Source: Gelatoporia subvermispora B | Lineage: Eukaryota > Basidiomycota > Agaricomycetes > Polyporales > Gelatoporiaceae | Reading direction: 5' to 3' | Assembly: GCA_000320605.2 (NCBI GenBank) | Contig: KB445826.1 | Span: 1-64,000 of the forward strand | Length of the DNA: 64,000 nt | In this document: piece after piece, positions 11,440-23,789 of the stretch | Layout of the letters: each line of letters starts with the position of its first letter | Numbering within the stretch: the stretch's first letter is position 1 | Notes under the pieces: generated by a model | Told to the model about the DNA's origin: nothing | The model's input: the letters and a program-made list of their open reading frames with translations, nothing else | The model's database searches: none | Program-made: the position numbers and the translations under genes

Positions 11440-12046
11440 GGTGCGCTAAGCTGCCGGAACGTTCGCATACTTCATGCACATATATGGATACCACCACCAC
11501 TACGATGGATGGCCCATAATATCACCACTGTAACAGACTGTCATGGATACGTAGAATTTCTTTGTATTCTCTCGATCGCTCGCTGGCGACAGCTGGAAGT
11601 CCTTCCTTGTACACACGCACCCGCTTGTTGTCCTTGCTGCTCCAGCTGTTTGCTATTGCACACTATCGCCGGGGGCCCTTTCAATACGTTCCTTCCGAGA
11701 TTGAAATGATATTGAAGCTGCGTAATAGTACATACACCAAAGCAGCTCGAGATGAGACAGGACGAGCGAACGACGAGAAAAAAATATTACACCTCTGGTA
11801 AGGAAAAGCGCACCATGGCCGACCGCGAGGGCCGGGCCCCCGTGGGTGGTGCGCGCTCCAGCTGAGGCGTCGGTCGCTCTGGGACTTGCGGTAGGCTCCT
11901 GCGAGAATGAGAGTCGGTCGCAGGGGGACAATAGTGCGAGTCCGAAATGAGTGAAGAGACGAAGCGCGAGCGAGCAGGTTTTTATGAGTGAGCGCTAATC
12001 CCACGTGCGCGAGATCGGGCGATCGGGCGCGGGCGTGGGGCGCTTG
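11440..12046 (-). repeat. Dispersed ~600 bp repeat, copy B (inverted relative to copy A)
   Basis: The reverse complement matches 489-1086 from end to end, with substitutions and small indels. It lies between F-box copies 1 and 2, both on the minus strand. Orientation opposite to copy A rules out the two being LTRs of one retrotransposon. Its TATA-like box (CATAAAAACC on the minus strand) is at about 11,985. Confidence 0.8.
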
Positions 12047-12176
12047 TTGCTCAGGTTTGTACAGTGGAACTTATCCATGAAGACCATACTAGACCACACC
12101 ATTTGCCACTGCCAGCTTATCGTAAATGATGCAGTTTATTCCGCCACTCATCTACTCGTCTACTGCGTACATGCTC

Positions 12177-13404
12177 TCATGCGCGACGACTGAGGGAGAG
12201 GATCCCGCGTAACTCTACTTCAGCGAACATCTCCGCGATGACATCTTGTGCAAACTTGCTGGTATCGCATCCAGATTCCATGGCATAAACGACATTGACG
12301 ACCTTCAGATCTGGGAAGTGCATCTCATTGGCGAGCAGCTGACCTACATAACCGAGGGGTGCAGGCGGTCCATCCTGGCTGACGCTGTACAGCTTGATCA
12401 CCACGACATTCAGTTGGCTGGGAGCGATGGCGTCCAGCACTGTCGATACGACACGGAGCGAGTCCTGCAGTGCCACCACACTAAACTCCAGCCGTGTGTG
12501 CTTCTCGCACGCGCGGAACGCCGCTCGACACTGCTGAGCATCTACATGGCAGCAAAGTCAGATCCAGGCATTCAAAACACGGGGAGCGCAGCGCACCGAT
12601 CCGAAAGCGTGTAGCCCGTGCTTTCAACAGGGAGACCGATAGATGCGTCAACGTCGCAGAGAGCGCGCCCAGCATGGCGTGCAGCGCAGGCCACTGCGAT
12701 CCGTGGTCCGGCGCAAATCCGAGGTGTACGATTGTCTCCAGCGGGCGCGCTTTCAGCGCCTCGGATACGAGCATGCATATCTGGCCGCACACAGTCAGGT
12801 CTCTCAAGCGTGGTGCCTGCGCGAGTCCCGTGATGAGCGTAGCGACCCCTGCCTCGCTGAAGAACGTCTCCACGCCGCGCTCTGCAAGGCAGAGCGTCTC
12901 GACGGATGGGAACGCGATGAGGTACGCAGCAAGGGTGCTGGGCGCACGCACAAGCGGCGCGACCAGCGTGAGGGCTGCTGGTCGGCCGAGCGCGGCGAGC
13001 GCATGCGCGTTGGGTGGGAGGGACATGTACGAGTGCAGGGTCAAGTCGCGCACGCGTCCGAAATGCCGCGCTGTGCGCAGGAGAAAAGCAGTGTCGTACT
13101 CCGAGGCGAGGGTAACCACGAGCTCCCCGACGTAGTGTCTGAGACGCGGTGAGGTGCGGATGAGGTCCTCGAACTTGTCGCGGGACTCGGCGCGCTGCGA
13201 CCAGGCGAGCATGGTAGTGACGGGCTGCAGTATTTCGATGCGCCGGAAAAGGTGCAGCCTAGAAGAGGGCAGCCATGTGCGACAGACGAGACCGCAATTG
13301 GCGAGGGCGGGGATGTCGTCGTGCAGGAAGTCTATGATTCTATCCGTCAGCTCGGGGGGCAGTCTGTGTCGAGACACCTCAAGTTCTTTGCCCATGGTTC
13401 GCAA
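12177..13404 (-). CDS. F-box protein, copy 2 (intact)
   Basis: Two exons (13,404-12,597 and 12,541-12,177) with a 55 bp intron (GTGCGC...TAG) give 390 residues. Residues about 13-60 (LPPELTDRIIDFLHDD, ANCGLVCRTWLPSSRLHLFR) form an F-box-like domain of the kind abundant in Agaricomycetes. The rest is a leucine-rich repeat-like region without a recognisable named domain. F-box proteins act as substrate adaptors of SCF ubiquitin ligases through Skp1; the target here is unknown. The gene sits in a head-to-tail minus-strand array of five paralogues with identical intron position and phase. A second in-frame ATG lies three codons downstream of the chosen start. Confidence 0.85.
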
Positions 13405-13988
13405 AGTCTATGGATGTGGCAGCTAGGTTGTGCGATACTAGGACTGTCTCGGGCATATAAAATACAATGGTTTGCCGTCTAACAGCCACAAGGCAGTCAT
13501 AGACTCTCGGCGGCGAACACATTGCAGGGATGTTGGGTGCGTGTAATATCCTATCAGCACCAGTTCAAACGTTCACATTCAGCGCCCAAGTAGACTGCGG
13601 ACGCTGGTGCACCAGGTATCAGCATCGCCCTTGCTTGCAGACTGCCTTCGATGTACCGGAGGCGGTTCATGTCGGTCAGCCCAGTGACTCGCACATGTAT
13701 CGCACTCGGAACAGACTTCATCTATGGCTATGCTCTCACTGAGAGACTGGTTTACGACCGAACCGGCGCTCACGCAATGCGAGGTTAAGACGCCGTGCGT
13801 ACAGAAGGTGTACGTGATAAGCCAGTATGATGAGCGTCGCTGCTTTCTGGGATCTCCAAAGGTGTGCGACGCCTCTTGTAAACTCCACACTACTCGTGTC
13901 ATCCTGGGCACACCATCGCGTCTATCCGTCTTGTTATTTTGAATTTACCATGCAGCCTGGCATCCAATTGTGACTAGACTAAACATCT
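13405..13988 (-). other. Spacer between F-box copies 2 and 3
   Basis: It contains the 5' flank of copy 2, with an A/T-rich TTTTATATG on the minus strand near 13,455, and the 3' flank of copy 3. The segment at 13,664-13,705 resembles 10,188-10,230 downstream of copy 1, so the duplication unit included 3' flanking sequence. No gene seen. Confidence 0.6.
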
Positions 13989-14807
13989 CTAGTCATGCAT
14001 AGCGACTGACTTCAATAAACGCTCACACTCGAGGCGGAGTATCGAGAAGATCCCACGAGCCCCTTCTTCCGCGAACATCTCCGCGAAATGGCTGTTCATA
14101 TTGCCGCTTGGATACTGATATTCCACGGTGTATGCAAAATTAATCACCGACAGCTCTGGACACCGCACCTCGTCAGCAAGAAGCCTAGCCGTGTACGCCA
14201 GGTGGTCGGACAGCCCGTTCTCAAGGATTCTATCCAGCCTTTTCGCTACGGCAGTAAGTTGAATGAGGCATACGGCCTCGATCACGGTCAAAATGACGCG
14301 TAGCGAGCCTTCGATTGCGCCCGAGTCAAGCTCTAACCGGGCGAGGTTTCTCCATTCGCGGAAGGCTGCCCAGCATCCAGGGACATCTACGTGCAACATC
14401 AGCTCCGTGATAGATCGGAATGCGTAGCAGGATCAACAACGCACCATTCCGAAAGCCTGTTGTCCGTACATTCAGCAGCAGAATTGTTGCATGCATCAGC
14501 GTCGCAGAGAGCGCGTTGGGCGGACGTGCAGCGCAGGCCACTGTGAGCCGTCGTCTGGTGCGAAGCCAAGGTGTGCGATTGTCTCTGGCGAACACCCTCT
14601 GAGCGCTTCGGAAACAAGCATGCGAATTTGTCCGCACAACGTCGGGTGTCGCAGACGAGGTACCTGTGTAAGGTCTGCAACGAGCGTGGCGACTCTGGCG
14701 GCGTGAGCTGGTACAGCGATCCCCACATAGAACCGCGAGATACCGAGCCTCGGAAAGACAGGGTGACCTTGGAAGGCGGGCGAATGCGGGCATTCAAAGT
14801 TCCTCAC
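13989..14807 (-). pseudogene. F-box family pseudogene, copy 3
   Basis: The family's LRR-like part is recognisable (LRHPTLCGQIRMLVSEAL, ETIAHLGFAPDDGSQWPALH). A one-base frameshift follows right after PALH, after which the NALSATLMHATILLL continuation is in another frame. The phase-1 intron is conserved (AATG|GTGCGTTG ... CACGTAG|ATGTC), and exon 2 ends at 13,989. The F-box and about half of exon 1 are missing. Copy 1 lost its 5' part at a different point, so the two decayed separately. Confidence 0.75.
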
Positions 14808-15269
14808 CTATGCTGTACAATTCATGTAGATGCAGCAGCTATAGTGGACTATACACACAATTTCAGACGTGTACAAGAGCCGCACAGGTTAGTACGCTTT
14901 AGCATGGATAGTACAAGTACAGAGTTCCGAAAGTGATGGAGCTGGGACACGTGTGAGCGCGATTTAATCAGACGCCGCGGAGCACAGGATAGCACAGGAT
15001 AGGATCAAATATACACAATGGTCCACGCTAGAATGCTAGGCTCTGTACCTAGTCTGCGGCGCACCACTGAATACCGTGCACAGGAGGAGGATTGTACTTT
15101 GAGAGATTTCCGATCACATTCAGGCTACATGATCGCCCGTCGCGGCTAGCTACTTAGATACATGCACCGCTGGCCACCATCGAACGTTCCGAGAGGCCTT
15201 CGTGTCCGTAGAACTCATTCATTGGTCTACGGAAAGGCGGCGACTCCCGCTTTATCCCGGTGGGTTATA
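14808..15269. other. Spacer between F-box copies 3 and 4, no gene seen
   Basis: It includes a duplicated AGCACAGGATAGCACAGGATAG stretch at about 14,981. Nothing else can be supported. Confidence 0.5.
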
Positions 15270-16476
15270 CTAGTCCACACGATAACTCATGGAGAGGATC
15301 CCACGTGCCTCTACTTCAGCAAACGTGCTCGCGACAATCTTGTATCCAGGATCGCCTCCACAAACCACAACCTTGACGGCCTTGAGGTCCGGAAAGCGCG
15401 TCTCATCAGCGAGCACCTGGTCTAGTGCCGCGGGTATCAATGGCCCATCTTCTCCTCCAATTAGCTCGAGAGCTACGACGCTCAGCCGGCTGGGGGTAAT
15501 GGCGTGAAGCATCGCCGATACGGCATGAAGTGAGTCCTCGAGCGCGAGGACGCAAATCTCCAACTGCGCGAGGCTCGCACACCTATGGAATGCCTCCCGA
15601 CATTCGGAGACGTCTGCACGCATAATCAGCCCTATGTTGCCTGAGATGCACGAAAGGACAGGGCGCACCGATCCGGGACGGCCCTTGACACGGCAGGAGG
15701 AGCGTCACCTGTGTCAGCGTCGCGGAGAGCGCGTTCAGCATGACGTATAGTGTAGACCAATCCGAGTGGAATAGTACGGAGGCGAAGTGTACAATCGTCT
15801 CCGACGGGCGCGCACGCAGCGCCTCGGATACGATCCAGGAAATCTCGCCGCACACGGTGAGGCAACGCAATTGCGGTATCTGCGCGAGCCCTGCAGCCAG
15901 TGCGGAAGCCTCCGCGTTGCTGTGGGTCGGCCAGTAGCCGCCATCACAGAGGGCGAGAGTCTCGATGGACGGGAATGCCGCGAGATAGGCAACGAGGGTG
16001 GCGGGTGCGCACGCGAGATCGAAGGTGAGCATGAGGGTTGTCAGCCTCCCGAGTGCAGAGAGGGTGCGCACATCGCTCGGGAGCGTGACTTTGGAGAACA
16101 GGGTGAACCTGCGGACACGCCCGAAGTGGGGGGCAATGCGTAGGAGGAAGGGCATATCGGCGTCGGTGGCAATCGTGATATCGAGCACCTCAATGTACCG
16201 TCCGAGGCCAGGTGAGCTACGGATGAGACGCTCGAATTGCTTGCACCTTAACAAGCGGGGCCAGTGAGACATCATGTCATCAGCAAGCTGCAGTAGTTTG
16301 GTGTGCCTGAAAAGGTGCATCCTAGAAGAGGGGAGCCATGCGCGGCAAACGAGGCCACAGTTACCGAGTGCGGTGTTGTCGTCGTGGAGATAGTCGATTA
16401 CTCTATCCGTCAGCTCGGGAGGGAATGTGGGTCGAGGCATCCCAACTTTCATGTTTTGCATTTTCTTCGGATACAT
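15270..16476 (-). CDS. F-box protein, copy 4 (intact)
   Basis: Two exons (16,476-15,669 and 15,613-15,270) with a 55 bp phase-1 intron give 383 residues. Exon 1 is exactly as long (808 bp) as that of copy 2. The F-box-like region is PPELTDRVIDYLHDD followed by LGNCGLVCRAWLPSSRMHLF. The LRR-like body and the ending (FAEVEARGILSMSYRVD) follow the family pattern. It is a likely SCF substrate adaptor by family; its substrate is unknown. With copy 2 it is one of only two members of the array that still read through. Confidence 0.85.
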
Positions 16477-16873
16477 GATAAGAACATACGACGCTAGAGC
16501 TATGTCGGAACCAAGCGATTAACCAAACGCAGCGGCGCTCCTGCCCTTTTGCGATGTAGGGTTAGGGTTACACATGCGCGAGAGCGCACGTGATATACTC
16601 GATACTATCTACTTCAGCACCGTGAGCCTCGCTGCTTTCCACTCAGGTACACACCGTGCCCCTTGCATCTCACTCGTATTATCGTCTCCTTCAACATAGT
16701 GACTAACACCTTCCAGATTATCATCTATTATGCAGCCTGTTTCGTTTCTCATATAATTGTCTAAGGTACATGCTCCCACATCAGGAAAACATCGCAGTTA
16801 CTTTGACGCCTTTGACCTGTCTTTCGAAGCTTGCTGGCGCCTTCACCGGCCTGTTGCGCGCCAGGCGTCAAAG
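16477..16873. other. Spacer between F-box copies 4 and 5
   Basis: No gene. It carries a telomere-like TAGGGTTAGGGTTA at 16,557-16,570, about 80 bp upstream of the copy 4 start codon. Confidence 0.6.
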
Positions 16874-17937
16874 TCACACCCAAGAACCAAAAGGCAGGTA
16901 AGTGAAATGGATATTTCCCTGATGCATGCTGCAGCGCAACGGCGTATACGGTATGATGGAGATCCCACGCGCACCCACTCTCGAAAATATCTCCGCGAGC
17001 ATGTTATCTATACGGCTGCCAATTGGAAATGGTAGTCCGCGGTATGTATGATATAACCGCCGACAGTTCCGGAAAGCGCGGCTCGTCATCGAGCAGCCGG
17101 GCTGCGTACAGCGTACTTAAATCTCCTCCTCCTCCTCCAGGGACGCGGGCAGTCCATACCGAACAACACTGTCACCGAGCCTGATTGCTACGGCACGGGC
17201 TCGGTTCGGTGATGAGGCCTTGAGCATGGTCTACATGACGTAGAGCGCCTCCTTGAGTACGTCCACATCAAATACCAATCGCGCAAGACTTCTGCACTCG
17301 CAAAAGGCTGCCCACGGGACATCTATGCTCAAGATCAGTTCCATTATCGACCGGAACTCATAGGAAAGATAGCGCAACAACCCGAAAACGTGCAGTTCGT
17401 GCATGTAGCGGCGAGACTGCTGCCCGCGTCAGCGTTGCGGAGAGCACGTTCAGTATGCCACTGTGCGCCGTGGACTGGCGAGGCGTATTTTTCTTTCTGG
17501 CGGACATTCCCACAGCGCCACAAACACGAGCAGGCAAATCTGGCCGCACACACTGAGACGCCCCAGGCGCGGCATCTGCGCGAGTCCCGCAACGAGCGTC
17601 GTTGAAGAACATCACCAAGTCGCATTCAAACTCAAGAAAGCAGAGATTCTGGATGTCTGAGAGTGCGACAGGATCGTTTTGAGAGTGTCTGGTGTGTGCA
17701 CAAGCGGGACGACGAGCGTGAGGGGGGTCAGGCGACCGAGTGGGGTGGAACCTGGAGGACCACGAAATAAGAGATCAAGCCACGCACGCGTCCACGACGC
17801 GGCGCGGTGCGCAGGCGATGGGCGGTGTCGCCGTCCGAGGTCAGGGTGATAGGCTCGAGCTCCTCGGCGCAGTGACCGAGATGCGGGGCGCGGATGTCGT
17901 TGTCGGGCATTCGGCCCGGGCCGGCCGTCCAATGCAA
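16874..17937 (-). pseudogene. F-box family pseudogene, copy 5
   Basis: The fragments are spread over several frames. HCAEELEPITLTSDGDTAHR with RGRVRGLISY matches the family's post-F-box region. GRLTPLTLVVPLVHTPDTLK matches the middle, and the LAEIFSRVGARGISI ending lies at 16,874-17,089. Several frameshifts separate them and the F-box is absent. It is the most decayed member of the array and the one nearest the unrelated plus-strand gene at 18,073. Confidence 0.7.
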
Positions 17938-18072
17938 GCCCCGACGCTTACGCGGCGCGTTGTTATCGGTCTTCGACTTGCTCTCACACCATCTTATGCA
18001 TCGCCACTCACCGTAGACTCTTGCTCGATTTACATTTGAACAGCTCCCGGCTTACTGAATAACACCTCCCAA

Positions 18073-20165
18073 ATGTCGAACAGCTGGACTTACAACTTTC
18101 GCTCGTACGACTGTACGCTCGAGTCTGACGATGAGCTCGAATATTCTTCCGACAACAGCGGCACTGCGAACGTTGACAATGTTGCAGACGACTTAGACCT
18201 GTCTCGTAGAACTGACACGGTGGACTTCAAACCCAACCCATGGACCATAGCCAAGCTGAATGCTGCGTCTCGCGGAATGAAGGCTCCGAACGCGGCCCGC
18301 GACACTGCAGATCCACCGGTCAACGTCCCATCGGCCTCACTGAAGCCCTCGGGAATCGGGAAGGCTTTTCAAAGGCAAGAAAACATAGCACAAGCTGAGT
18401 CGTCGAATCGGCAGTTAAGCCTGAAGCCGCCAACATTAGCCGTCAAGCGGAAGTCGGAGCACCGGGCAGCCACTGCGCCGCGTTTGAGTGTAACCCAGAA
18501 GAGTCTCAGAGCGGAGAAGTCTACCTTCAATTGTACACCAGTAGCTCAGATAAATCTTGATGGCCCTGAGGCGACTACTTCCGTTCGACGTGATGATCTC
18601 GGGCGATCTCAGCAGCTTCTCAAGCCTCCTGCTCATGAACTGCACTCTCCGCTACCTAGACAACGAACCGAGGCGCATATAGTCTGTCAGGGACATGAAG
18701 ATCTGTTATGCCCGTCGGAACATGGTACCAAGAGCCCGAGGTCACTGTTGACTATTCATGCTGCAAGCACCAAAGTGACAACATCCTCAATTGCTAAATG
18801 GGTTATCGCATATATGGACTAATGCATTTTCAGGGTCTTCTCTCTCAGTCACCATCATATCTCGCGAAGGATCTTTCTGCTAACATGTTCAATCGTCCTG
18901 GTGAGCGGTACATGGGGATCATCGCACACAAGATATGTTCTTGTTCGTTCAACATGCTAACGTAAACGACACCGCGGTGCTCTAGCGCAGCAAACGCCTA
19001 GCGCGGAAGAACGCTTGACGAAGCCACGTGTTCAATCTGTGCATCCATTCCCAATCGCTCAAAAGCTAACGCCGCTTCAGGCCACACCGGTCAAGCAGTG
19101 CAATCCAACCGTCTCGTCTAACATCAACTTCAGACCTCGTCTACAGTTAAATCCAGACTCTCGCTCTTCTTGCACTCCGCCACGTCTGGTGGACCTTGCT
19201 CATGCGCCCAGTTCCGATTGCAGCACGTCCGTTGTCCGATTTCAAGCTGAACCTGAACCGAAATACAACACTCCTGCCCGTTCTTCGGCCTATCCTGAGT
19301 TGCGGTCGCTTGCGCCTGCCAAGCGCGACGCATATGACGCCTTTCCTCTTTCGCCGGACTCGGACTGGTGCACTCTGCCTGCGGCCAAGAAGAGTCACGT
19401 AGCGGCCTCGAACGTAGACCAGGGACGCAACGCGGCCTCTACGTCGCGCAAGTTCAAGATCCCTGCACTGCTGAATTCGGCGCTCCCTGCTCGAGCTACC
19501 AATCCGCGTACTCAGGCCAGTACGGAGCCAAAACGGAGGGTGATCACGTATCTGCCTCCACCGAAGACGGACAAGATGGCATCTATGGACCGCGCACCCG
19601 CCGCAGACCTCCACGCGCATGGCAAGCACCTCCACATCAAGCTGGCCGGTGAGCATATACTCCGGTTTTTTTAGACGACTTACCTTGACTTATCGCGACT
19701 GGGTAGATGATGCATCTCGAACGATGGATCCGGTGCAGCCGGAACACATTGAGGCGCGCCGCGCTCCTCCCACAACGGTCACGTTATCTGCTTGCGAAAA
19801 CGGCGCAAGGAGCCTGCCATCCCCGCCCGCCTCCGATCCGCCGTCGGTTCCCTTCAACTCTGACAGCGACTCCCACAGTGCTCCATATCATATCCAATTG
19901 TCGATGGACACAAGTTCAGTGGCGACGCGCTACGCACATGTTCGACGGCGTGTGGCCGAGGTACGTACCACGCCTTTGCCCATGGAGATCAGACCAACTT
20001 CTGATTTCGTACTCACTTGTATGATACACTCAGTAGCGGAAGCAAGCATCTGCTCGGTTGTGGGATCTGCTGGGCCTCCAGAGCTGTAGTGTGGTATTTC
20101 GCGACGGCGAGAGAAGACGAGATATGCCGTTCGAGATCGCTATCGTTTCTTGGCCAAATCATTGA
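18073..20165 (+). CDS. Hypothetical Ser/Pro-rich protein
   Basis: Five exons (18,073-18,774; 18,834-18,900; 18,986-19,648; 19,707-19,960; 20,037-20,165) join in frame to 604 residues. I do not recognise a domain. The N-terminal 50 residues are acidic and serine-rich (LESDDELEYSSDNSG). Most of the protein is low-complexity Ser/Pro/Ala/Lys-rich and looks disordered, with basic patches such as LAVKRKSEHRAA and EPKRRVITYLPPPK. The last exon is different: RKQASARLWDLLGLQSCSV leads into a charged, ordered-looking C-terminus. A nuclear or scaffold role would be a guess. The last acceptor is inferred: using the preceding AG (at 20,033) would stop the protein at once. The 5' end is divergent from F-box copy 5. 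Confidence 0.65.
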
Positions 20166-20580
20166 CATTGTTTGCCGCTGGAGATGCAGAACGGGCCGTT
20201 ATAGCCTTGTCATGTAGCGCTTACGTGTTCGATGTTCTTCACGGATGGATGTACGACGGCTAGCAAGGGACAATTCAAACCACATGCGCACGCATCATAA
20301 ACGAGGATGGTTAAGACTGCCTCGTTGTGAGATCCCGCACAGCACGGGTCGAAATTATGCCGTCTCCTTCACTTCGCTCGCGCCGATGATAAGCTGCGCC
20401 TCTCTATCTGGCCATCATCTCCGCACAATCTTCCCCAGTCTGCAATACGTACCTGGCTCCAACTTCTCTGAACCTGCCTCGTGATGAGGGCCCGTGCGCC
20501 TACATGTTCGCACTCCGATATTAGGATTAGCAACACGACGACTTCTATCCTCGCCGCTCTCGCCGTTGTGAAGTGGCATC
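20166..20580. other. Intergenic; permease 1 upstream region
   Basis: No gene recognised. This is the 3' flank of the preceding gene and the promoter of permease 1. Confidence 0.6.
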
Positions 20581-22902
20581 ATGTCGCACAACAGCGCGAA
20601 AGCATCTAGCGAAGACATCACAGTCGAGACAAGACCTGTTCTTGACGCAGATATCGCTCTACTAGCAAGCCTTGGCTACAAGCAAGAGCTCAAGCGAGTA
20701 TTCACTCCTCTTGAAATATTCGGCCTCGCGTTCAGCTTCATCTGTCCATACCCCGCCATTGTGTATGTCCTCAATCAGAGTCTTCATGTCGCGCACGTGC
20801 TGTCGTTCTTTCTGACATTCTCACGATGTATTCCATAGCTCTGTGCTCGGCTTTGCACTCCCAAACGGAGGGCCACGCGCACTTGTGTGGGGGGTACGTC
20901 TTTCCCAGTCGCTCAAATCAGCGTTCCTAATCCACAGCTTCCTCTATAGTGGACTATATGCGCATGTTTCGTCATGTTCATCGGGCTTGCGCTCGCAGAG
21001 CTCGGCTCCGCCCTACCCACTTCGGGCGGCCTCTACTACTGGACATACACGTACGCCTCTCCGCGGTGGCGCCGGCTATTATCTTGGCTCGTCGGATGTT
21101 TGTATATGCGTCGTTTCCAACTGACCGTCATTCATTTTCTCCGGGCCCATGACTGAGGTTTCTTGCAGATTCAAACACGATCGCGTACGTTGCTGGTATT
21201 GCCGCGACAGACTGGGCGTGTGCGGTGCAGATCCTGGCAGGCGCTAGCATTGGCACTGGAACGTTCACGCCGACATTGCGCCAAACATAGTGAGTCCCTA
21301 AAAATGGGATAAAGAGTCGAGCTTATCGCTCGATTGATAGCGGAGTATTTGCTGCGGTGATTCTCTGTCATGGCCTAATTGGCTCGTTGGCTTCTACAGT
21401 CGTAGCTCGTCTGCAGAAGTTGTTTGTGTGCATCAATGTTTTGTGCGTCCTTTCGCGTCAACCATACGTCACAATCAGGCACTAATTCGCAATATCAACA
21501 GACTTTGCATTGTCATCGTGATCGCTCTCCCCGCCGCGACCCCGAAAGAACTCGTGAATACGCCGAGCTTTGCATTTACTGGATATGTAAATTGTAAGTG
21601 TCTTGATACTTTTATCGCCTTTGTCCAATATTGACAAGTGTGTTCGTACTGCTTCGAAAAGTGTATGGTTGGCCAGGAGGCTGGGCGTTTGTTTTGAGCT
21701 TTCTTGCACCGCTCTGGACAATCGGTGAACCATCTTCGTCCATCTCTTCAATAGTCAGATACGTCACTGACAATCATCGCATCTTCAGCCGGGTTCGATG
21801 CCGCAGTTCACATGAGTGAGGAAGCCTCCAACGCGGCCACTGTAGTTCCATGGGCAATCGTCCTCTCCACTGGTGTAGCTGGGATACTGGGCTTCGGTGC
21901 GTTGTCTATGCGGGTGTACAGTAGTCATAGAGCTGCAGGTTCATCGAAACCTAGGTATCAACGTTGCACTCGCATTCTGCATGGGAACAGACATCGAGGG
22001 GATCATGAGCAATCCGATAGGGCAACCTGTGGCAACGGTATGTGCATCGCTCAGTAAAGCCTGTTTAATACCGCAATCTGAAATTGGTATCTCCCAGGTA
22101 TTTTTCAATAGTTTTGGCCAGCGTGGAGCTCTTGTCTTCTTATCGTTCGCGACAGTGACTCAGTAAGTGAATTGTCAACTCTTTTCGCACGCAAGCCTTG
22201 ACGTCCACGCAGGTTCTTCATTGGCGCCAATATTGTGCGTTAACACTATACCTCGTCTGACACCTTCAGGCTGACGTCTACCCTTTAGCTCATTGTTGCG
22301 TCCCGGCTTGTCTTTGCATTCTCGCGCGATGGCGCGTTACCGTTCTCTTCTGTGCTCTACAAGTTGCATCCACGCACACGCACGCCTGTGAATAGCGCCT
22401 GGGCTTGCGCGTGCGGTGCGTTGCTTCTCGGCCTCCTCGCACTCGAGGGCTCGACAACATCGTCGGCAATATTCAGTCTCAGTATGGCGGCACTATACAC
22501 GTCCTGGTGTGTTCCGGTGGCGAGCCGATTTCTGGGAGGCAAAGAATGGGTTCCGGGCCCGTTCACTCTCGGGAAATGGGTGCGTGGTGCCCTCTAGATT
22601 GGTTGATGCTGACCTTGTAGCGGACGCAGGGCAAAATAGTTGCCGCTATCGCAGTGACGTGGATGTCATTCGCGATCGTTGTTGTCGCATTCCCAACGAC
22701 GCCAGGTCCGAGTGCGTCCGGCATGAACTATATGGTTGTCGTCTTTGGAGGTTGGATAGCCCTGTGTCTGGCATACTACTATTTTCCTGTGTACGGCGGT
22801 ATTCACTGGTTCAATGGACCGAGGTCAAACATCGACAAAGCATGGAGCTCAGCGGCGGACGCAGGAAATAGAAATGAAGACTCGGAGAAGGTTTCGCTGT
22901 AG
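20581..22902 (+). CDS. GABA/amino-acid permease, array copy 1 (intact)
   Basis: An APC-superfamily permease of the fungal GABA/choline (Uga4/Hnm1-like) group: a plasma-membrane or vacuolar importer of amino acids, GABA or related amines with about 12 membrane spans. About 13 exons with 12 short introns read through without a break. The soluble N-terminus ends at the family motif LASLGYKQELKRVFTPLEIF. Then come FALPNGGPRALVWG, LAELGSALPTSGGLYYWTYT, SFLAPLWTIG with GFDAAVHMSEEASNAA, NVALAFCMGTD and VFAFSRDGALPFSS. The C-terminus holds YYYFPVYGGIHWFNGPRSN and a short hydrophilic tail. It is the first of five same-strand paralogues with the same intron positions. The exact substrate cannot be read from sequence. 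Confidence 0.93.
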
Positions 22903-23789
22903 AATATGTTCGCATGCAGGTACTAGACTCACATATATAGGATATGTATGGCTCTAGGCTCTTGTTTGTATATTGCGGCATGCAGAGGCTAATGAAAGAA
23001 GCGTGTATAAATGTTTCGCAGACATACAGGCTGAATAGCGATGCATATGATATGTCAACGATTTGTGCTGCTTTGGGCGCTGTATACTTCCGCGATGAGG
23101 CTCAGAATGTGACCACGTAAGCCTAAAATTACTAGTAGGTCCAGAGTAGAGCGAAGTGCTCACTGATAGCCCACCCGCGTGCACCAGAGTGTATTCGAAC
23201 CTTTGCTTCTCAGTCCATAGTATCGTCATGTAGCCGCATATGTGTTTGCTCCAGCTGCGTGAAGCATCTCCACTAGCATCAGGACAATGTCACCTCGTCT
23301 CACTACGTCCTGCGCGCCGAGCCACGTACTTGACGCGCGCTAGCAAGGTGCAAAGACGCCCTCCTAGCCGCAAGGAAGACTCACAAGACGCGCGTTCAAG
23401 TTGACGCGACAATTTCCTGGAGGTAGAATGTTGGGAACTTAGCTGGCTAGGCGCAATCGGCCAATCTTGAACGTCTGCTTGACCTGAGTGCGCTGCCACC
23501 GTCTTCTGCTTCCATAGTGTTATAACATCTGTGCGCGTCTCATGAAGACGGTCGCCGTCTATCAGCCGTCTGTGGGAACGTGTAGGGCGCTCGCCGGGAT
23601 CAAACACCACCTTCTTGCGCTGGCGCGTGCAACAAGCTCTGTATCTTGCCATCTCCGATTCCAATGCGGACTTCTTCAGACCTACCGCGTGACTTGGGTC
23701 CGTGCGTGCACTCCCCAGCGCTTCAATACTAGATAAATCGCCATGCAACGTCACGAATCCTATCGTCTACATATCGCAAAGCTGGTACC
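22903..23789. other. Intergenic between permeases 1 and 2
   Basis: A 154-codon minus-strand frame at 23,290-23,754 shows no recognisable domain and no family support, so I leave it out. Otherwise this is the 3' flank of copy 1 and the promoter of copy 2. Confidence 0.55.

Noticed and set aside
489..12046. Copies A and B as the two LTRs of one retrotransposon
   Set aside because: They are in opposite orientation, and the 10 kb between them holds host genes, not gag-pol.
23290..23754. A 154-codon minus-strand ORF between permeases 1 and 2
   Set aside because: No domain and a biased, basic composition typical of antisense chance frames.
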